This document shows positions 35,387-43,952 of a stretch of 64,000 nucleotides of DNA, one piece after another; position 1 is the stretch's first letter; each line of letters begins with the position of its first letter. Both the position numbers and the translations under genes were made by a program. The notes beneath the pieces are model-generated. The model ran no database searches, was not told where the DNA came from, and worked only from the letters and a program-made list of their open reading frames with translations. Source of the stretch: DATKUC01 sp964553615 (lineage in GTDB: Bacteria; Spirochaetota; Spirochaetia; DSM-27196; DATKUC01); assembly GCA_964553615.1 (NCBI GenBank), contig CAZKMA010000002.1:62001-126000 (forward strand), in the 5' to 3' direction.

Positions 35387-37234
35387 CTACGCTTCTTCCA
35401 GTATGTGTTCCTCTTCCTCTTCCACAAATTGATTCGTATAGAGCCGATAATAGTAGTTTCGCGCACGCATGAGCTCCTTGTGCGTGCCCGACTCGACAAT
35501 CCGGCCCCGCTGGAGGACCAGAATTCGGTCTGCGTGGCGGATCGTCGAGAGCCGGTGTGCAATAACAAAGCTTGTACGGTCCTTCAGTACCCGCTCTATG
35601 GCGTCCTGGATTATGGCCTCAGTTTCCGTATCGATCGAAGAGGTAGCCTCGTCGAGCACGAAAAAGACCGGATCGGCAAGAATGGCCCGCGCAAAGGAGA
35701 TGAGCTGTTTCTCTCCGGTAGACAGGAGACTGCCTCCCTCCCCCACCTCCGTGCCATACCCATCCGGCTTGCCTTCGATGAACCGGTGCGCATGAACGAG
35801 CTCGGCCGCCGCCATTACCTCGGCTTCGGTGGCTTCAAGCCGTCCGTATCGGATATTCTCGAGAATGGTCCCGCTGAACAGATGGGGCGACTGAAGAACG
35901 TATCCAAGGTGAGATTGATGCCACAGTTGTGATCGTTCGCGATAGTCCGTTCCATCCACCAGAATTCGTCCCTCGGTAGGCTCATAGAACCTGCATGCAA
36001 GATTGACTATCGTGCTCTTCCCGGAACCGGTCTCTCCGACCAGCGCGACGGTCTCCCCGGATCCAACCGAAAGACTGAAGTCCGCGAGGACAGTCTCACC
36101 TCCCGGATAGGTGAATCCTACATTGTCGAATGTTATGGCTCCCGAGGGCCGCTTCCAGTTTTCTGTCCGTCGGGAGAACTGATCTCCATAACGCTCAATG
36201 ACATCCGGCCGATCCTGAATCTCCGGTTCAGTTTCTATCATGGAGACGAGCCGCTCGCCGGCTGCCTGCGCTGACTGCATTTCGGAGAGAACCCGCGCAA
36301 GCTCCCGGACCGGCTCAAAGAACTGGACCGTATACGAAAGGAACGCAACGAGCGTTCCGTAGGTAATTGAACCCACCATGACTGCGGCTCCGCCATTCCA
36401 CAGGACAAGCCCGGTGCCGATGCTTCCGAGCGTCAGCACAATTGGCAGATACAGCGCCGAGAATATTGCAGTTTTCACCGACGAACGTTTCATGAGCTCG
36501 GTTAGATCCTTGAACTCCGCAAGGTTCTCCCGTTCGCGCACGAGGATCTTCGTGGTCCGGGCGCCCATGATTCCTTCGTTGTATGCACCGGAGATGCGAG
36601 AGTTTGTCTTCCTGACCAGTCGGTTGCTCTTCAGAATGCGATTCTGGAAATAGAGGCTGGCGAAGACGAGCGGCGGTAGAACGGCCAGAGCCATGAGTCC
36701 AAGTTTCCAGTTCATGAACAGCATGAAGATGGAAATGGCAACCATAAGTGCCCCGCCCCACACCATATCGACCAGTCCCCAGGAGATGGTTGCCCCGAGC
36801 CGATCACTGTCGGATGTCATTCGCGCCATTATCCAGCCAATCGGAGTTCGGTCGTAATAGGAGAACGAGAGTTCCTGCAGCCTCCTGAAACCCGCCGTTC
36901 GCAGATCGTAACAGAGCCCGGTCTCTATCTTGCCGGCAAATATGATGAGAAATCGCACATTTGCCGCCTGGACGATCACGAGCAGGGCGTAGGCTGCAAT
37001 GAATCCGACGATGTGCCGGTTCGCCCCAGACGCCCCTGCCGAATTACCGGTCATGAAATGGTCTATCGCATAGCGGTTCATGAGCGGAAACAGCGCGTCT
37101 ATTGCGGCCACGCCGATCATGACCACTCCAAGCCACGCAAGATTTTTCCAGAACGGCCGAGCGTAGCGCAGCAGCTTTCGCCAGAGAGTGGCGTCAAACC
37201 TCTTGCTGTATTCCTGTTCTTCGTACGAATGCAT
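35387..37234 (-). CDS. heterodimeric ABC exporter subunit, catalytic-Glu half
   Basis: 615 residues: about six membrane helices (residues 25-330) and a C-terminal ATPase. Walker A is GETGSGKST, Walker B FFVLDEATSS with the catalytic Glu, and the switch His is in FVIAHRLS. The signature is LSTGEKQ instead of LSGGQ. Together with its partner, which has the reverse defect, this is the standard asymmetric heterodimer pattern of BmrCD, TmrAB and TM287/288 drug exporters. It starts three bases after the partner's stop. Confidence 0.93.
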   Translation of the reverse strand: MHSYEEQEYSKRFDATLWRKLLRYARPFWKNLAWLGVVMIGVAAIDALFPLMNRYAIDHFMTGNSAGASGANRHIVGFIAAYALLVIVQAANVRFLIIFAGKIETGLCYDLRTAGFRRLQELSFSYYDRTPIGWIMARMTSDSDRLGATISWGLVDMVWGGALMVAISIFMLFMNWKLGLMALAVLPPLVFASLYFQNRILKSNRLVRKTNSRISGAYNEGIMGARTTKILVRERENLAEFKDLTELMKRSSVKTAIFSALYLPIVLTLGSIGTGLVLWNGGAAVMVGSITYGTLVAFLSYTVQFFEPVRELARVLSEMQSAQAAGERLVSMIETEPEIQDRPDVIERYGDQFSRRTENWKRPSGAITFDNVGFTYPGGETVLADFSLSVGSGETVALVGETGSGKSTIVNLACRFYEPTEGRILVDGTDYRERSQLWHQSHLGYVLQSPHLFSGTILENIRYGRLEATEAEVMAAAELVHAHRFIEGKPDGYGTEVGEGGSLLSTGEKQLISFARAILADPVFFVLDEATSSIDTETEAIIQDAIERVLKDRTSFVIAHRLSTIRHADRILVLQRGRIVESGTHKELMRARNYYYRLYTNQFVEEEEEHILEEA

Positions 37235-37237
37235 CTT

Positions 37238-39055
37238 CTATCCTTCCGCCACCGCCACCGAGCTTTGAATTTCCCAGACCCGGCGATAAAGCCCCCCCGC
37301 AGACAAGAGTTGTTCGTGCGAGCCCGATTCAACAATCCTTCCGTGTTCCAGCACAAGGATAAGATCTGCCCTGGCCAGGGTTGTTATCCGGTGAGATATG
37401 ATGAATGTTGTCGGCGCAGCCTGCCGGTCGCCGGCGCCGGACTTCCGCCGATCGTCGAGAGCCTGCCGGATGGCCATGTCGGTTTCCGTATCCACCGCAC
37501 TCAGCGAGTCGTCGAATACGAGAATCGGACATTCCGCTATGAGCGCACGAGCAATAGCCAGCCGCTGCTTCTGGCCGCCGGAAAGGTTCACCCCCCGTTC
37601 GCCTATCGGGGTCTCATACCCTCTATCAAAACCGACAATAACATCGTGAACCGCAGCTGCACGCGCAGCATCTTCGATTTCCGCATTTGTCGCCTGCGAA
37701 CGAGCCATGCGAATGTTCTGCCGAATTGTCCGGGCGTAGAGGAATGGCTCCTGGAGCACAAAACCTACATGCCGGCGCACCCAAACTCTGTCAATCGACT
37801 TCAGTTCGACTCCATCAATGAAGACGGCTCCCGAGGTATAGTCATACAACCGCGGAAGCAGCTGGACGAGCGACGACTTACCCGAGCCTGTTGGACCAAG
37901 AATGGCCACTGTGGACCCGGGTGCCGCGACAAATGAGATGTTCCGCAATACCGGCTGCCCATTCGGATAAGCGAAGGAAACGTTCCGAAACTCGACACCT
38001 CCGCGGATGGGAGATCTCTTTCCCCCTGCATCCATGGGTTCAACAACTTCTCCCAGAATCTGTGAAATTCGTCCGAGAGACACAGCGGCCTTCCCCATAT
38101 CCGCAAGAATCCGACCCATTTGCCGAACCGGCCACAGGAGCATGCCTTCAACAGTCAGGAAGACCACCAGTGTTCCGATGCTGAGCTGCCCGGCCCTGGC
38201 CCAGAGAATGCCGACAATCAGAAGCACACCGATCTGAAACATGCAGAGAAGATCGGAAATCGACCAGTACGTGGCGAGCAGCCGCACGAGACGGTAGGTG
38301 AGATTTCGATATTCTGCATTGCGCCGGTCGAATCGTTCGAGCTCAAAGCTCTGCCGTCCGAATGCACGCACAACACGGACGCCCGTCAGATTCTCCTGGA
38401 GTGTCGTGGACATGCGGCCTTCAGCAGCATCTGAACGTGCAAATGCACTGCGCACCCAGGAAAAAAAGAAAAACGAGAAACCGAAGATCAAAGGAACAAC
38501 TGCAAGTGCAATGAGGGCAAGCCGCGCTGCCAGGCTGAAAAGGAGGGGTACCGCCAGTCCAACGAGAAAAAATGTGCGCCCAACCTCAACGAGCTGCACT
38601 GCGATGAATCGCCTCACCGTTTCCACATCGGACGTGCAGCGTTGGATCAGGTCACCGGTCTCCGCCTTCCCGTGATAGTCATACGGAAGATGTTGCAGAT
38701 GATCGTACAGCCGATTGCGCATGTTCTGAGCAGTGGACTCCGCCGCAACCGCAGCGAATCTCCCCTGAATGAGAGAAAACAGACCATTCAGGAGCGTAAT
38801 TCCCACAATGACCAGACCGCTCGCCCACAACGCATGCACGAACGCCTCGCGCCCACCGAGAGCAGTGAAGAGATTGACCAATGGTCCAGGAAGGTTGAGC
38901 GGCCGGGATCCGATTACCGAATCAATCGTCGAGCGCAATACGAGCGGTCCCGCATAGCCGAAAGCAGTCGCGAGACCAACTGCGAGAATGGCACCGCCAT
39001 AGCGTGCCCGGTTACCCTTCATGGAACTCCAGAGAAGCTCTGATCCACTGTGCAT
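37238..39055 (-). CDS. heterodimeric ABC exporter subunit, degenerate-Walker-B half
   Basis: 605 residues from ATG 39055 (GGGG five bases upstream), with six membrane helices and a C-terminal ATPase. Walker A GPTGSGKSS, intact signature LSGGQKQ, but Walker B ILVFDDSLSAVD has Asp in place of the catalytic Glu, as in BmrC. First gene of the exporter operon and placed immediately behind two intrinsic terminators and a leader peptide, so expression depends on read-through. The frame stays open to 39337, but that region is the leader and not part of the protein. Confidence 0.93.
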   Translation of the reverse strand: MHSGSELLWSSMKGNRARYGGAILAVGLATAFGYAGPLVLRSTIDSVIGSRPLNLPGPLVNLFTALGGREAFVHALWASGLVIVGITLLNGLFSLIQGRFAAVAAESTAQNMRNRLYDHLQHLPYDYHGKAETGDLIQRCTSDVETVRRFIAVQLVEVGRTFFLVGLAVPLLFSLAARLALIALAVVPLIFGFSFFFFSWVRSAFARSDAAEGRMSTTLQENLTGVRVVRAFGRQSFELERFDRRNAEYRNLTYRLVRLLATYWSISDLLCMFQIGVLLIVGILWARAGQLSIGTLVVFLTVEGMLLWPVRQMGRILADMGKAAVSLGRISQILGEVVEPMDAGGKRSPIRGGVEFRNVSFAYPNGQPVLRNISFVAAPGSTVAILGPTGSGKSSLVQLLPRLYDYTSGAVFIDGVELKSIDRVWVRRHVGFVLQEPFLYARTIRQNIRMARSQATNAEIEDAARAAAVHDVIVGFDRGYETPIGERGVNLSGGQKQRLAIARALIAECPILVFDDSLSAVDTETDMAIRQALDDRRKSGAGDRQAAPTTFIISHRITTLARADLILVLEHGRIVESGSHEQLLSAGGLYRRVWEIQSSVAVAEG

Positions 39056-39068
39056 AGATACCCCATTC

Positions 39069-39097
39069 CAAAAAAAAGACCCGGAAACTCCGGGTCT
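39069..39097 (-). terminator. leader terminator T2 of the ABC exporter operon
   Basis: On the minus strand AGACCCGGA-type arms (39089-39097 with 39077-39085, 9 bp, 3-base loop) followed by eight T. It ends next to the ribosome-binding site of the exporter gene. Confidence 0.85.
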
Positions 39098-39133
39098 GTC
39101 CATCCCGCTGCCGGAAACCTGTTCCGGGCGGCA

Positions 39134-39170
39134 TAAAAAAAGGACCGACCCATTCTGCATGGTCGGTCCC
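39134..39170 (-). terminator. leader terminator T1 of the ABC exporter operon
   Basis: On the minus strand GGACCGACC (39169-39161), ten-base loop, GGTCGGTCC (39150-39142) and seven T. The 5' arm can alternatively pair with GGTCGGT inside the leader peptide gene (39269-39263), giving an antiterminator. Confidence 0.85.
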
Positions 39171-39216
39171 TGAAATTGCCTGATCAGTCGTAGCCGGACG
39201 CGGTTCGTCCGGTTTC

Positions 39217-39327
39217 CTATTTCCGGGAACCGGGCTCCGATGTCGAGCGGACCAGACGCAGTACCGACCGTGCATCCACACGGTAATAGATGACCGCATT
39301 CGGTATGTGCATGCTGACCATAGACAT
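39217..39327 (-). CDS. leader peptide of the ABC exporter operon (36 residues)
   Basis: Reads MSMVSMHIPNAVIYY and continues Arg-rich to a TAG at 39217-39219. AAGGATGGAG lies four to nine bases before the ATG. A hairpin (39209-39217 with 39226-39233) straddles its stop codon and is mutually exclusive with a second hairpin (39194-39200 with 39206-39212). Codons for Arg-Ser-Val contain GGTCGGT, complementary to the T1 terminator arm. The design matches the bmrB leader of bmrCD in Bacillus, where slowed translation lets the polymerase pass the terminator. The peptide itself has no known homologue that I recognise. Confidence 0.7.
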   Translation of the reverse strand: MSMVSMHIPNAVIYYRVDARSVLRLVRSTSEPGSRK

Positions 39328-39373
39328 CAGACTCCATCCTTTTTCGAAAATTACGCTTTGTCGCGCACCTCTG

Positions 39374-39403
39374 ATTTCACAATGTTTGGATGCATGTTGT
39401 CAA
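39374..39403 (-). promoter_or_regulatory. promoter of the ABC exporter operon
   Basis: Minus strand TTGACA (39403-39398), 18-base spacer, TGAAAT (39379-39374). It places the leader peptide gene about 40 bases into the transcript. Confidence 0.6.
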
Positions 39404-39436
39404 GAGGTGACTGGAAAGAGATTTCGTGATCAGGAG

Positions 39437-39483
39437 AAAAAAAAGGCTCTCAGAGGAAAGGAGGTAAGAAAACCTCTGAGAGC
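39437..39483 (-). terminator. intrinsic terminator with an anti-Shine-Dalgarno-like loop
   Basis: Minus strand GCTCTCAGAGG (39483-39473) pairs perfectly over 11 bp with CCTCTGAGAGC (39456-39446), followed by eight T (39444-39437). The loop contains TACCTCCTTT, identical to the core of the 16S rRNA 3' tail. No gene precedes it on this strand, so a short non-coding transcript or a first attenuator from about 39570 is implied. The stretch 39484-39639 shows no convincing gene. Confidence 0.7.
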
Positions 39484-39639
39484 ACAATGAAAGATTCCGG
39501 ACAGGAGGTGTACAACCCCGACGGGGGGCTACCGGTCCCCGTTCAGCCTGTACTTTATCTATCAAACAACGTTTGCCCCGGAAGGTAACAGCGCCGGCGG
39601 CCTTTGATTTCATTCCTCCGCCGCATTACACTCTATCCT

Positions 39640-40284
39640 ATGGACAGCGTGTTCCTCCGTATTCCGCTCTTTCCGCTTCCAGCGGTGCTCATGCCGGGCA
39701 CTCCACTTCCGCTTCATATCTTCGAAGAACGGTACCGCATGCTGATCCGGCGGTGCATTGAGACGGGAGAAGAGTTTGGCGTGGTCTTTATTACCGGAAC
39801 TCAGGTCCGATCAGTCGGCTGCACCGCGGAGATCGTCCAGGTAATGAAAAAATACGAAGACGGCCGGTTCGACCTCATGGCACAGGGCAAGCGGCGGTTC
39901 ACCATTGGCGCTATCCATGATGAGCTTCCCTACCTCGAAGGATCGGTCCACTATTTCAACGATGAAGAGGGTACCGACGCGGATAGCGAGGCACTGATTC
40001 ACTCGGGCGTAAGACTGATAGCGCATGTCTCCGCCCTGGCAGAAGTGGATATGGATCCTGCGTTTCTGAAGAAGTTGTCGAACGAGGAACTCTCATTCGT
40101 ACTCGCCGGAACCTGCAGCACCGATCTTGAAGAACGCCAGGCATTGCTCGAATTGCGATCCACCGGAGAACGGCTTTCCCGCTCGGTGCTCTGTCTCGAG
40201 CAGAGCGTCCTGCAGATGCGGTACCAGAAGAAACTCGCCGCCCTCTGCGACGGCGAGTTTCAACCGGAAGACTTCCGCAACTAG
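39640..40284 (+). CDS. Lon N-terminal (LON substrate-binding) domain protein
   Basis: 214 residues, consisting of a stand-alone LON domain (pfam LON_substr_bdg): IPLFPLPAVLMPGTPLPLHIFEERYR is the hallmark N-terminus in two adjoining pieces, followed by the beta core (FDLMAQGKRRFTI). ATPase and protease domains of Lon are absent. Such proteins occur widely; function unknown, possibly protein binding. ATG 39640 chosen from the family start. Confidence 0.85.
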   Translation: MDSVFLRIPLFPLPAVLMPGTPLPLHIFEERYRMLIRRCIETGEEFGVVFITGTQVRSVGCTAEIVQVMKKYEDGRFDLMAQGKRRFTIGAIHDELPYLEGSVHYFNDEEGTDADSEALIHSGVRLIAHVSALAEVDMDPAFLKKLSNEELSFVLAGTCSTDLEERQALLELRSTGERLSRSVLCLEQSVLQMRYQKKLAALCDGEFQPEDFRN

Positions 40285-40288
40285 TGGC

Positions 40289-41296
40289 TCAACGATACTG
40301 ATGCGGGCCGAAATCCGCCTCATAGAAGGGACTTACCGCCGTTCCAGGAGGACAGAGTTCATCTATGGTGCGCAGATTGTCGGCAGAGAGCCGTACGTCC
40401 GCGGCCTTCAGATTGTCCTCCAGTTGCTCCATTGTGCGCGGACCAATTATGGGACTCGCTATGCCCGGACGATCCCGAACCCATGCAAGAGACAGCTGGC
40501 TCAAACTTGCGTTCAGACTTTTTGCTATTGGGATGAGGCCTTCAATCACATCATAGATCGCATCGTTCACGCGATTCTTCATACGTGGATTGTCGTCTAC
40601 ATTCGAATAGCGACCTTCGGCCGGCTTCTGATTCGCCCTGGTGTACTTGCCCGAAAGCAGGCCTCCGGCAATCGGACTCCACGGAATTACCGCGAAACCG
40701 TACGAACGGGCCATGGGCAGCAACTCACGCTCTATGCGACGGTCGAGAAGATTGTATGGAGGCTGCTCCGACACGAAACGGTTCACTCCGAGTCTGTCGG
40801 AAACCCAGAGCGATTCGATAGCCTGCCATGCGGCATATGTGCTGGTGCCGATGTACCGCACCTTTCCGGCTCGGATCAGGTCATCCAGCGCGCGCAGCGT
40901 TTCGTCTATCGGGATATCCGACTGAGGACGATGAATCTGATAGAGATCGATGTAGTCAGTTTTCAGCCGCAGGAGACTCGCATCGCACTGCTGAATAATG
41001 TGCCGCCGGCTGTTTCCCTGCATATTGGGGTCTTCATCCGCCATAACCCCGTGAACCTTGGTCGCGAGGACAATGCTTCCCCGTTTCCCATTCCGCTTGA
41101 GCGCCTCGCCAACGACCTCTTCGCTGCGCCCCCTGCTGTAGACATTTGCAGTGTCCAGAAAGTTGATGCCCGCATCTATTGCGCGATCAATTATCCGATA
41201 TGAATCTTCCGGTTCCGTTCGCCCGCCGAACATCATGCAGCCAAGGCAGAACTCAGAAACCTGAACACCAGTACGGCCAAGAGCTCGATATGTCAC
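40289..41296 (-). CDS. aldo/keto reductase
   Basis: 335-residue NADPH-dependent reductase of the AKR superfamily (voltage-gated potassium channel beta-subunit-like/YajO group). Motifs: GRTGVQVSEFCLG, catalytic Asp/Tyr in FLDTANVYSRGRSEE, Lys in VLATKVHG, His in QIHRPQSDIP, and the C-terminal cofactor region ASPIIGPRTMEQLEDN. GTG 41296 is the start, with GAGGAGG at a good distance. Substrate unknown. Confidence 0.92.
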   Translation of the reverse strand: MTYRALGRTGVQVSEFCLGCMMFGGRTEPEDSYRIIDRAIDAGINFLDTANVYSRGRSEEVVGEALKRNGKRGSIVLATKVHGVMADEDPNMQGNSRRHIIQQCDASLLRLKTDYIDLYQIHRPQSDIPIDETLRALDDLIRAGKVRYIGTSTYAAWQAIESLWVSDRLGVNRFVSEQPPYNLLDRRIERELLPMARSYGFAVIPWSPIAGGLLSGKYTRANQKPAEGRYSNVDDNPRMKNRVNDAIYDVIEGLIPIAKSLNASLSQLSLAWVRDRPGIASPIIGPRTMEQLEDNLKAADVRLSADNLRTIDELCPPGTAVSPFYEADFGPHQYR

Positions 41297-41390
41297 AAAA
41301 TTCCTCCTCGTCGGATAGTCATACAGAAAACCTACTGCCGCGGCGAAGAGGAGGCAAACTGACGCATCAAAAAGTCATGAGGCTGGGCCA

Positions 41391-41411
41391 CCCGGAGGAG
41401 ACGCCTCCGGG
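41391..41411. terminator. GC-rich hairpin between RibH-like and aldo/keto reductase genes
   Basis: CCCGGAGG (41391-41398) and CCTCCGGG (41404-41411), 8-bp stem with a 5-base loop, just after the RibH-like stop; no immediate T tract. Confidence 0.4.
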
Positions 41412-41419
41412 ACCGCTCT

Positions 41420-41881
41420 CTACAGAGTGGCGATGCGCTTGAGCTCGTTTACCAGCGCAATTGCGGCGCGCACGCCGGCCCGCGCGTATTCGGGCAGTTG
41501 CTGTTCGATCATACCGACCGGAAATCCCGGACCAATGATCTCCTTTATGACCGGCTTACCCGTTTCAATCGCAATCCGGTCCAGGTGACCAAGCACCTGA
41601 TTCGCAAGCGTCTCGTCCCACGAGGTGACCTCGTCGTCCGGAGCGGCTCCGGTGGATTCGTAGGGCAACGGAAGGACAACACCGAGGACGATGACGGCGT
41701 CTATGTAATCCTTCTCCAGCTGCCGCTTCACAATGAGTGGACTGTCGAACGCACCGGGAATCGAGGAGACTATCGAAACGACAGCTCCCTGTGCTTCCGC
41801 CTCCGACAGAGCGGCATCCAGCATTTCGCGATAATCCGGGTAGTAGGTCGAGCAGACAATACCCAGATGAATGTCACCCAT
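41420..41881 (-). CDS. divergent lumazine-synthase-fold protein
   Basis: 153 residues. GIVCSTYYPDYREM, IPGAFDSPLIVKRQL and DAVIVLGVVL follow the pattern of 6,7-dimethyl-8-ribityllumazine synthase (RibH), but the segment that normally supplies the catalytic His (GxTxHxDYV) reads LPLPYESTGAAPDDEV, and the TTD motif is replaced by GPGFPVG. So the fold is likely, but lumazine synthase activity is doubtful; no other riboflavin genes are adjacent. GGAGAGGAGG precedes ATG 41881. Confidence 0.65.
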   Translation of the reverse strand: MGDIHLGIVCSTYYPDYREMLDAALSEAEAQGAVVSIVSSIPGAFDSPLIVKRQLEKDYIDAVIVLGVVLPLPYESTGAAPDDEVTSWDETLANQVLGHLDRIAIETGKPVIKEIIGPGFPVGMIEQQLPEYARAGVRAAIALVNELKRIATL

Positions 41882-41967
41882 GAAATCCTCCTCTCCATAA
41901 TTTGACTCCACTATATCCGCTCAATGGAAAAAGGACAAACCGCTCGGTCTACGGTATACTCGCATCC

Positions 41968-42210
41968 ATGAAGATCCCGCTACGACTCATCGTGTTTCCT
42001 GAAGGCGACCAGCAGGAAATCCGGCACACGCTTCGGTTCAATCAGCTGGTCGATATCAACGGAAACCCGCTGCAACTGCCTCTTGCCACCGAAAAAATGA
42101 TAGCTTACCGCGTCTTCCGTATAAACAGCGAAAGCACCCGCAACGAAGAAATTACCGAATATCATCTCGAAATAGTCCGCCCGAACGAGTTGGCCGGTTT
42201 CGTGAGATAG
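41968..42210 (+). CDS. hypothetical protein (80 residues)
   Basis: Small soluble protein, beginning MKIPLRLIVFPEG, mixed alpha/beta by eye; no family recognised. A TATACT box at 41955-41960 would start transcription at the ATG, and there is no Shine-Dalgarno, so the mRNA may be leaderless. Convergent with the TPR gene. Confidence 0.6.
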   Translation: MKIPLRLIVFPEGDQQEIRHTLRFNQLVDINGNPLQLPLATEKMIAYRVFRINSESTRNEEITEYHLEIVRPNELAGFVR

Positions 42211-42290
42211 CGTGGACCCGCGGGAGTAGCGAGTCGGCCCGTTCGCTCCATTCTGCAGAACCGTACGTTGTCGCGAACAGAACGCCGTCT

Positions 42291-43181
42291 CTACTGGGCT
42301 GTTCTCAAACGGGCGGACACTGCTTTCAGCGAGTGGGCTATGACCGGATTTCCGGGCATGCCGGACAGTGCTTCCTCGTAATACTGTTTCGCCCGAACAA
42401 GATCACCCATTCGCTCATACGAGGACGCGATATTCTCGAGAACCCACGGTTCCTGTTCAACTGCGTAACAACGGCGATAACAGGCAATGGCCTTCGGGAA
42501 ATGCCCGGCACCATCGTAAGCAAGTCCGACGCACAGCCAGCCCTGGATTCGATCTTCATTCGCCCTCGCAAGTGCTACGTACTTGCGGAAACACGCCGCC
42601 GCTTCATGGTATCGGCCAAGCTCGAGGCAACGATTTCCATGGTTATACCAGGTACCGGGGATGTAGACACACACATCACCCTCGAGCTCGAGCGTTCCTT
42701 GCCGATCATGTTCGTCCTCTGCGACCTCAAACAGATCGGGCTGAACCGGCAGATCTTCGTCGTAGACTCTGCGGAAATGTGCCTCTCCGGTTGAGTCTTC
42801 CCACAGATGCTCATTCAGTTCACTGCCGACCGGAAATCTGCTGAATGCAGTATTCACCGACATGTATGAGAGACCGGCGAGCCAGGTGGAACGTATGTCT
42901 GCCCGTCCGGATGGTGTACGGAAGAGAGCATTACGTTCCATATCGCGGTCCCGGTAGCTGCCGAGGAACCAGGGCCGGCCTGAGTCCCGATATTCCGGAC
43001 GGTAATAGGTTTTCAGCATGCGCTTCACGGCCCACCAGTAGAAGCCGAACTGTCGGAAGAACAGCGGATGGTGAATCAATGTGTCGCCGATATCCTGCGC
43101 GACGGCACGAAGGAATCCGGGCTTCACGGATAAATTGTACGCATCACGGAAAGATGAAAGTTCTGCGGAAGTAAAGTACAT
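42291..43181 (-). CDS. TPR-repeat protein
   Basis: 296 residues. The C-terminal half holds three or four tetratricopeptide repeats (WYNHGNRCLELGRYHEAAACF, WLCVGLAYDGAGHFPKAI, WVLENIASSYERMGDLVRA). The N-terminal 150 residues are rich in aromatic residues and unassigned; there is no signal peptide. Probably a protein-interaction scaffold. The first and third TPR segments carry the usual Gly/Ala/Tyr positions. It diverges from the GNAT gene at 43382. Confidence 0.7.
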   Translation of the reverse strand: MYFTSAELSSFRDAYNLSVKPGFLRAVAQDIGDTLIHHPLFFRQFGFYWWAVKRMLKTYYRPEYRDSGRPWFLGSYRDRDMERNALFRTPSGRADIRSTWLAGLSYMSVNTAFSRFPVGSELNEHLWEDSTGEAHFRRVYDEDLPVQPDLFEVAEDEHDRQGTLELEGDVCVYIPGTWYNHGNRCLELGRYHEAAACFRKYVALARANEDRIQGWLCVGLAYDGAGHFPKAIACYRRCYAVEQEPWVLENIASSYERMGDLVRAKQYYEEALSGMPGNPVIAHSLKAVSARLRTAQ

Positions 43182-43285
43182 TGGATCCTCGCACGGTATT
43201 TGCCCCCACTATCGGCAATCGCAGAATGGGGAATGAGCGGATATTATTGCGCGCAGCGTCTTCGTTGTTCAAGGGCGCGTCGACA

Positions 43286-43303
43286 GGCGTGCGATAGCAC
43301 GCC
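43286..43303. other. perfect hairpin in the 43182-43381 intergenic region
   Basis: GGCGTGC (43286-43292), GATA, GCACGCC (43297-43303). It lies between two divergent genes and could be an operator. No other feature seen in this stretch except the promoter at 43347. Confidence 0.35.
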
Positions 43304-43346
43304 GGTTCACGTCGCCGGGTGAAAATGAGAAATGCTGACCTGAATC

Positions 43347-43375
43347 TTGAACTTTCGTCGGGCTTGGCGTACGCT
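43347..43375 (+). promoter_or_regulatory. promoter placing the transcription start at the GNAT GTG codon
   Basis: TTGAAC (43347-43352), 17-base spacer, TACGCT (43370-43375). Six bases separate the -10 from GTG 43382; no Shine-Dalgarno fits. Confidence 0.5.
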
Positions 43376-43381
43376 GTTTGA

Positions 43382-43933
43382 GTGATAATCCGGCCCGCGC
43401 ATTTTGGTGATGAGAAGCGTCTCGCCCGGGTCTATGTGGATACATGGAAAGCGACCTACCGCGGATTGCTCATCCAGAGTTTTCTTGACGGACTGAACTA
43501 TCGCGACGTCACCATCCAGTGGATCCGCACGCTCGAAAACGCGAAAACGCTGGTGCATCTTGCCCAGAATGAACGAGAGGAGTTTGTCGGTTTCGTAACC
43601 TCAGGCAAGGAGACCTCAGGAACCATGGGATTCGATGCCGAGGTGTACACGCTGTACGTTCTTCCTGAGTTCCAGAACCAGGGAATAGGGAACCGCCTTC
43701 TGCGCGCGGCGGTCGACGCGCTCGCTGCCTCGCAATACCATTCCCTGGTAATCTGGGTTCTCAAAGGCAATCCGGCAGAGGATTTCTACCGCAAGATGGG
43801 CGGCATCCGGGTCGCGTCCAAGACAACACCTCTCGGTGGGGCCTCTTATGCCGAAATTGCATTCGGATGGCCCGCCATTCGAACTGCCGGAAGAGATCCG
43901 TTTCCGGTCACCCGGAGCGAAAATTTTCATTAA
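43382..43933 (+). CDS. GNAT-family N-acetyltransferase
   Basis: 183 residues with a typical GNAT fold: IRPAHFGDEKRLARVYVDTW at the start, the acetyl-CoA-binding QNQGIGNRLLRAAVDALA (Q/R-x-x-G-x-G/A), and the late strand LVIWVLKGNPAEDFYRKMGG. Substrate unknown. The GTG start is inferred from similarity and from the promoter spacing. It is followed by a phosphotransferase gene, a pairing common for antibiotic- or metabolite-modifying enzymes. Confidence 0.88.
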   Translation: MIIRPAHFGDEKRLARVYVDTWKATYRGLLIQSFLDGLNYRDVTIQWIRTLENAKTLVHLAQNEREEFVGFVTSGKETSGTMGFDAEVYTLYVLPEFQNQGIGNRLLRAAVDALAASQYHSLVIWVLKGNPAEDFYRKMGGIRVASKTTPLGGASYAEIAFGWPAIRTAGRDPFPVTRSENFH

Positions 43934-43952
43934 GAATATAATTGTCAATACT

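Noticed and set aside
39056..39337. 94-residue N-terminal extension of the first ABC subunit
   Set aside because: The frame is open but encodes the leader, two terminator hairpins and a Cys/Gly-rich nonsense sequence; ATG 39055 gives the normal exporter start.
39488..39589. 33-codon plus-strand open frame after a strong AGGAGGT
   Set aside because: The spacing to the Shine-Dalgarno is about 20 bases and the A-run and hairpin are better explained by a minus-strand terminator.
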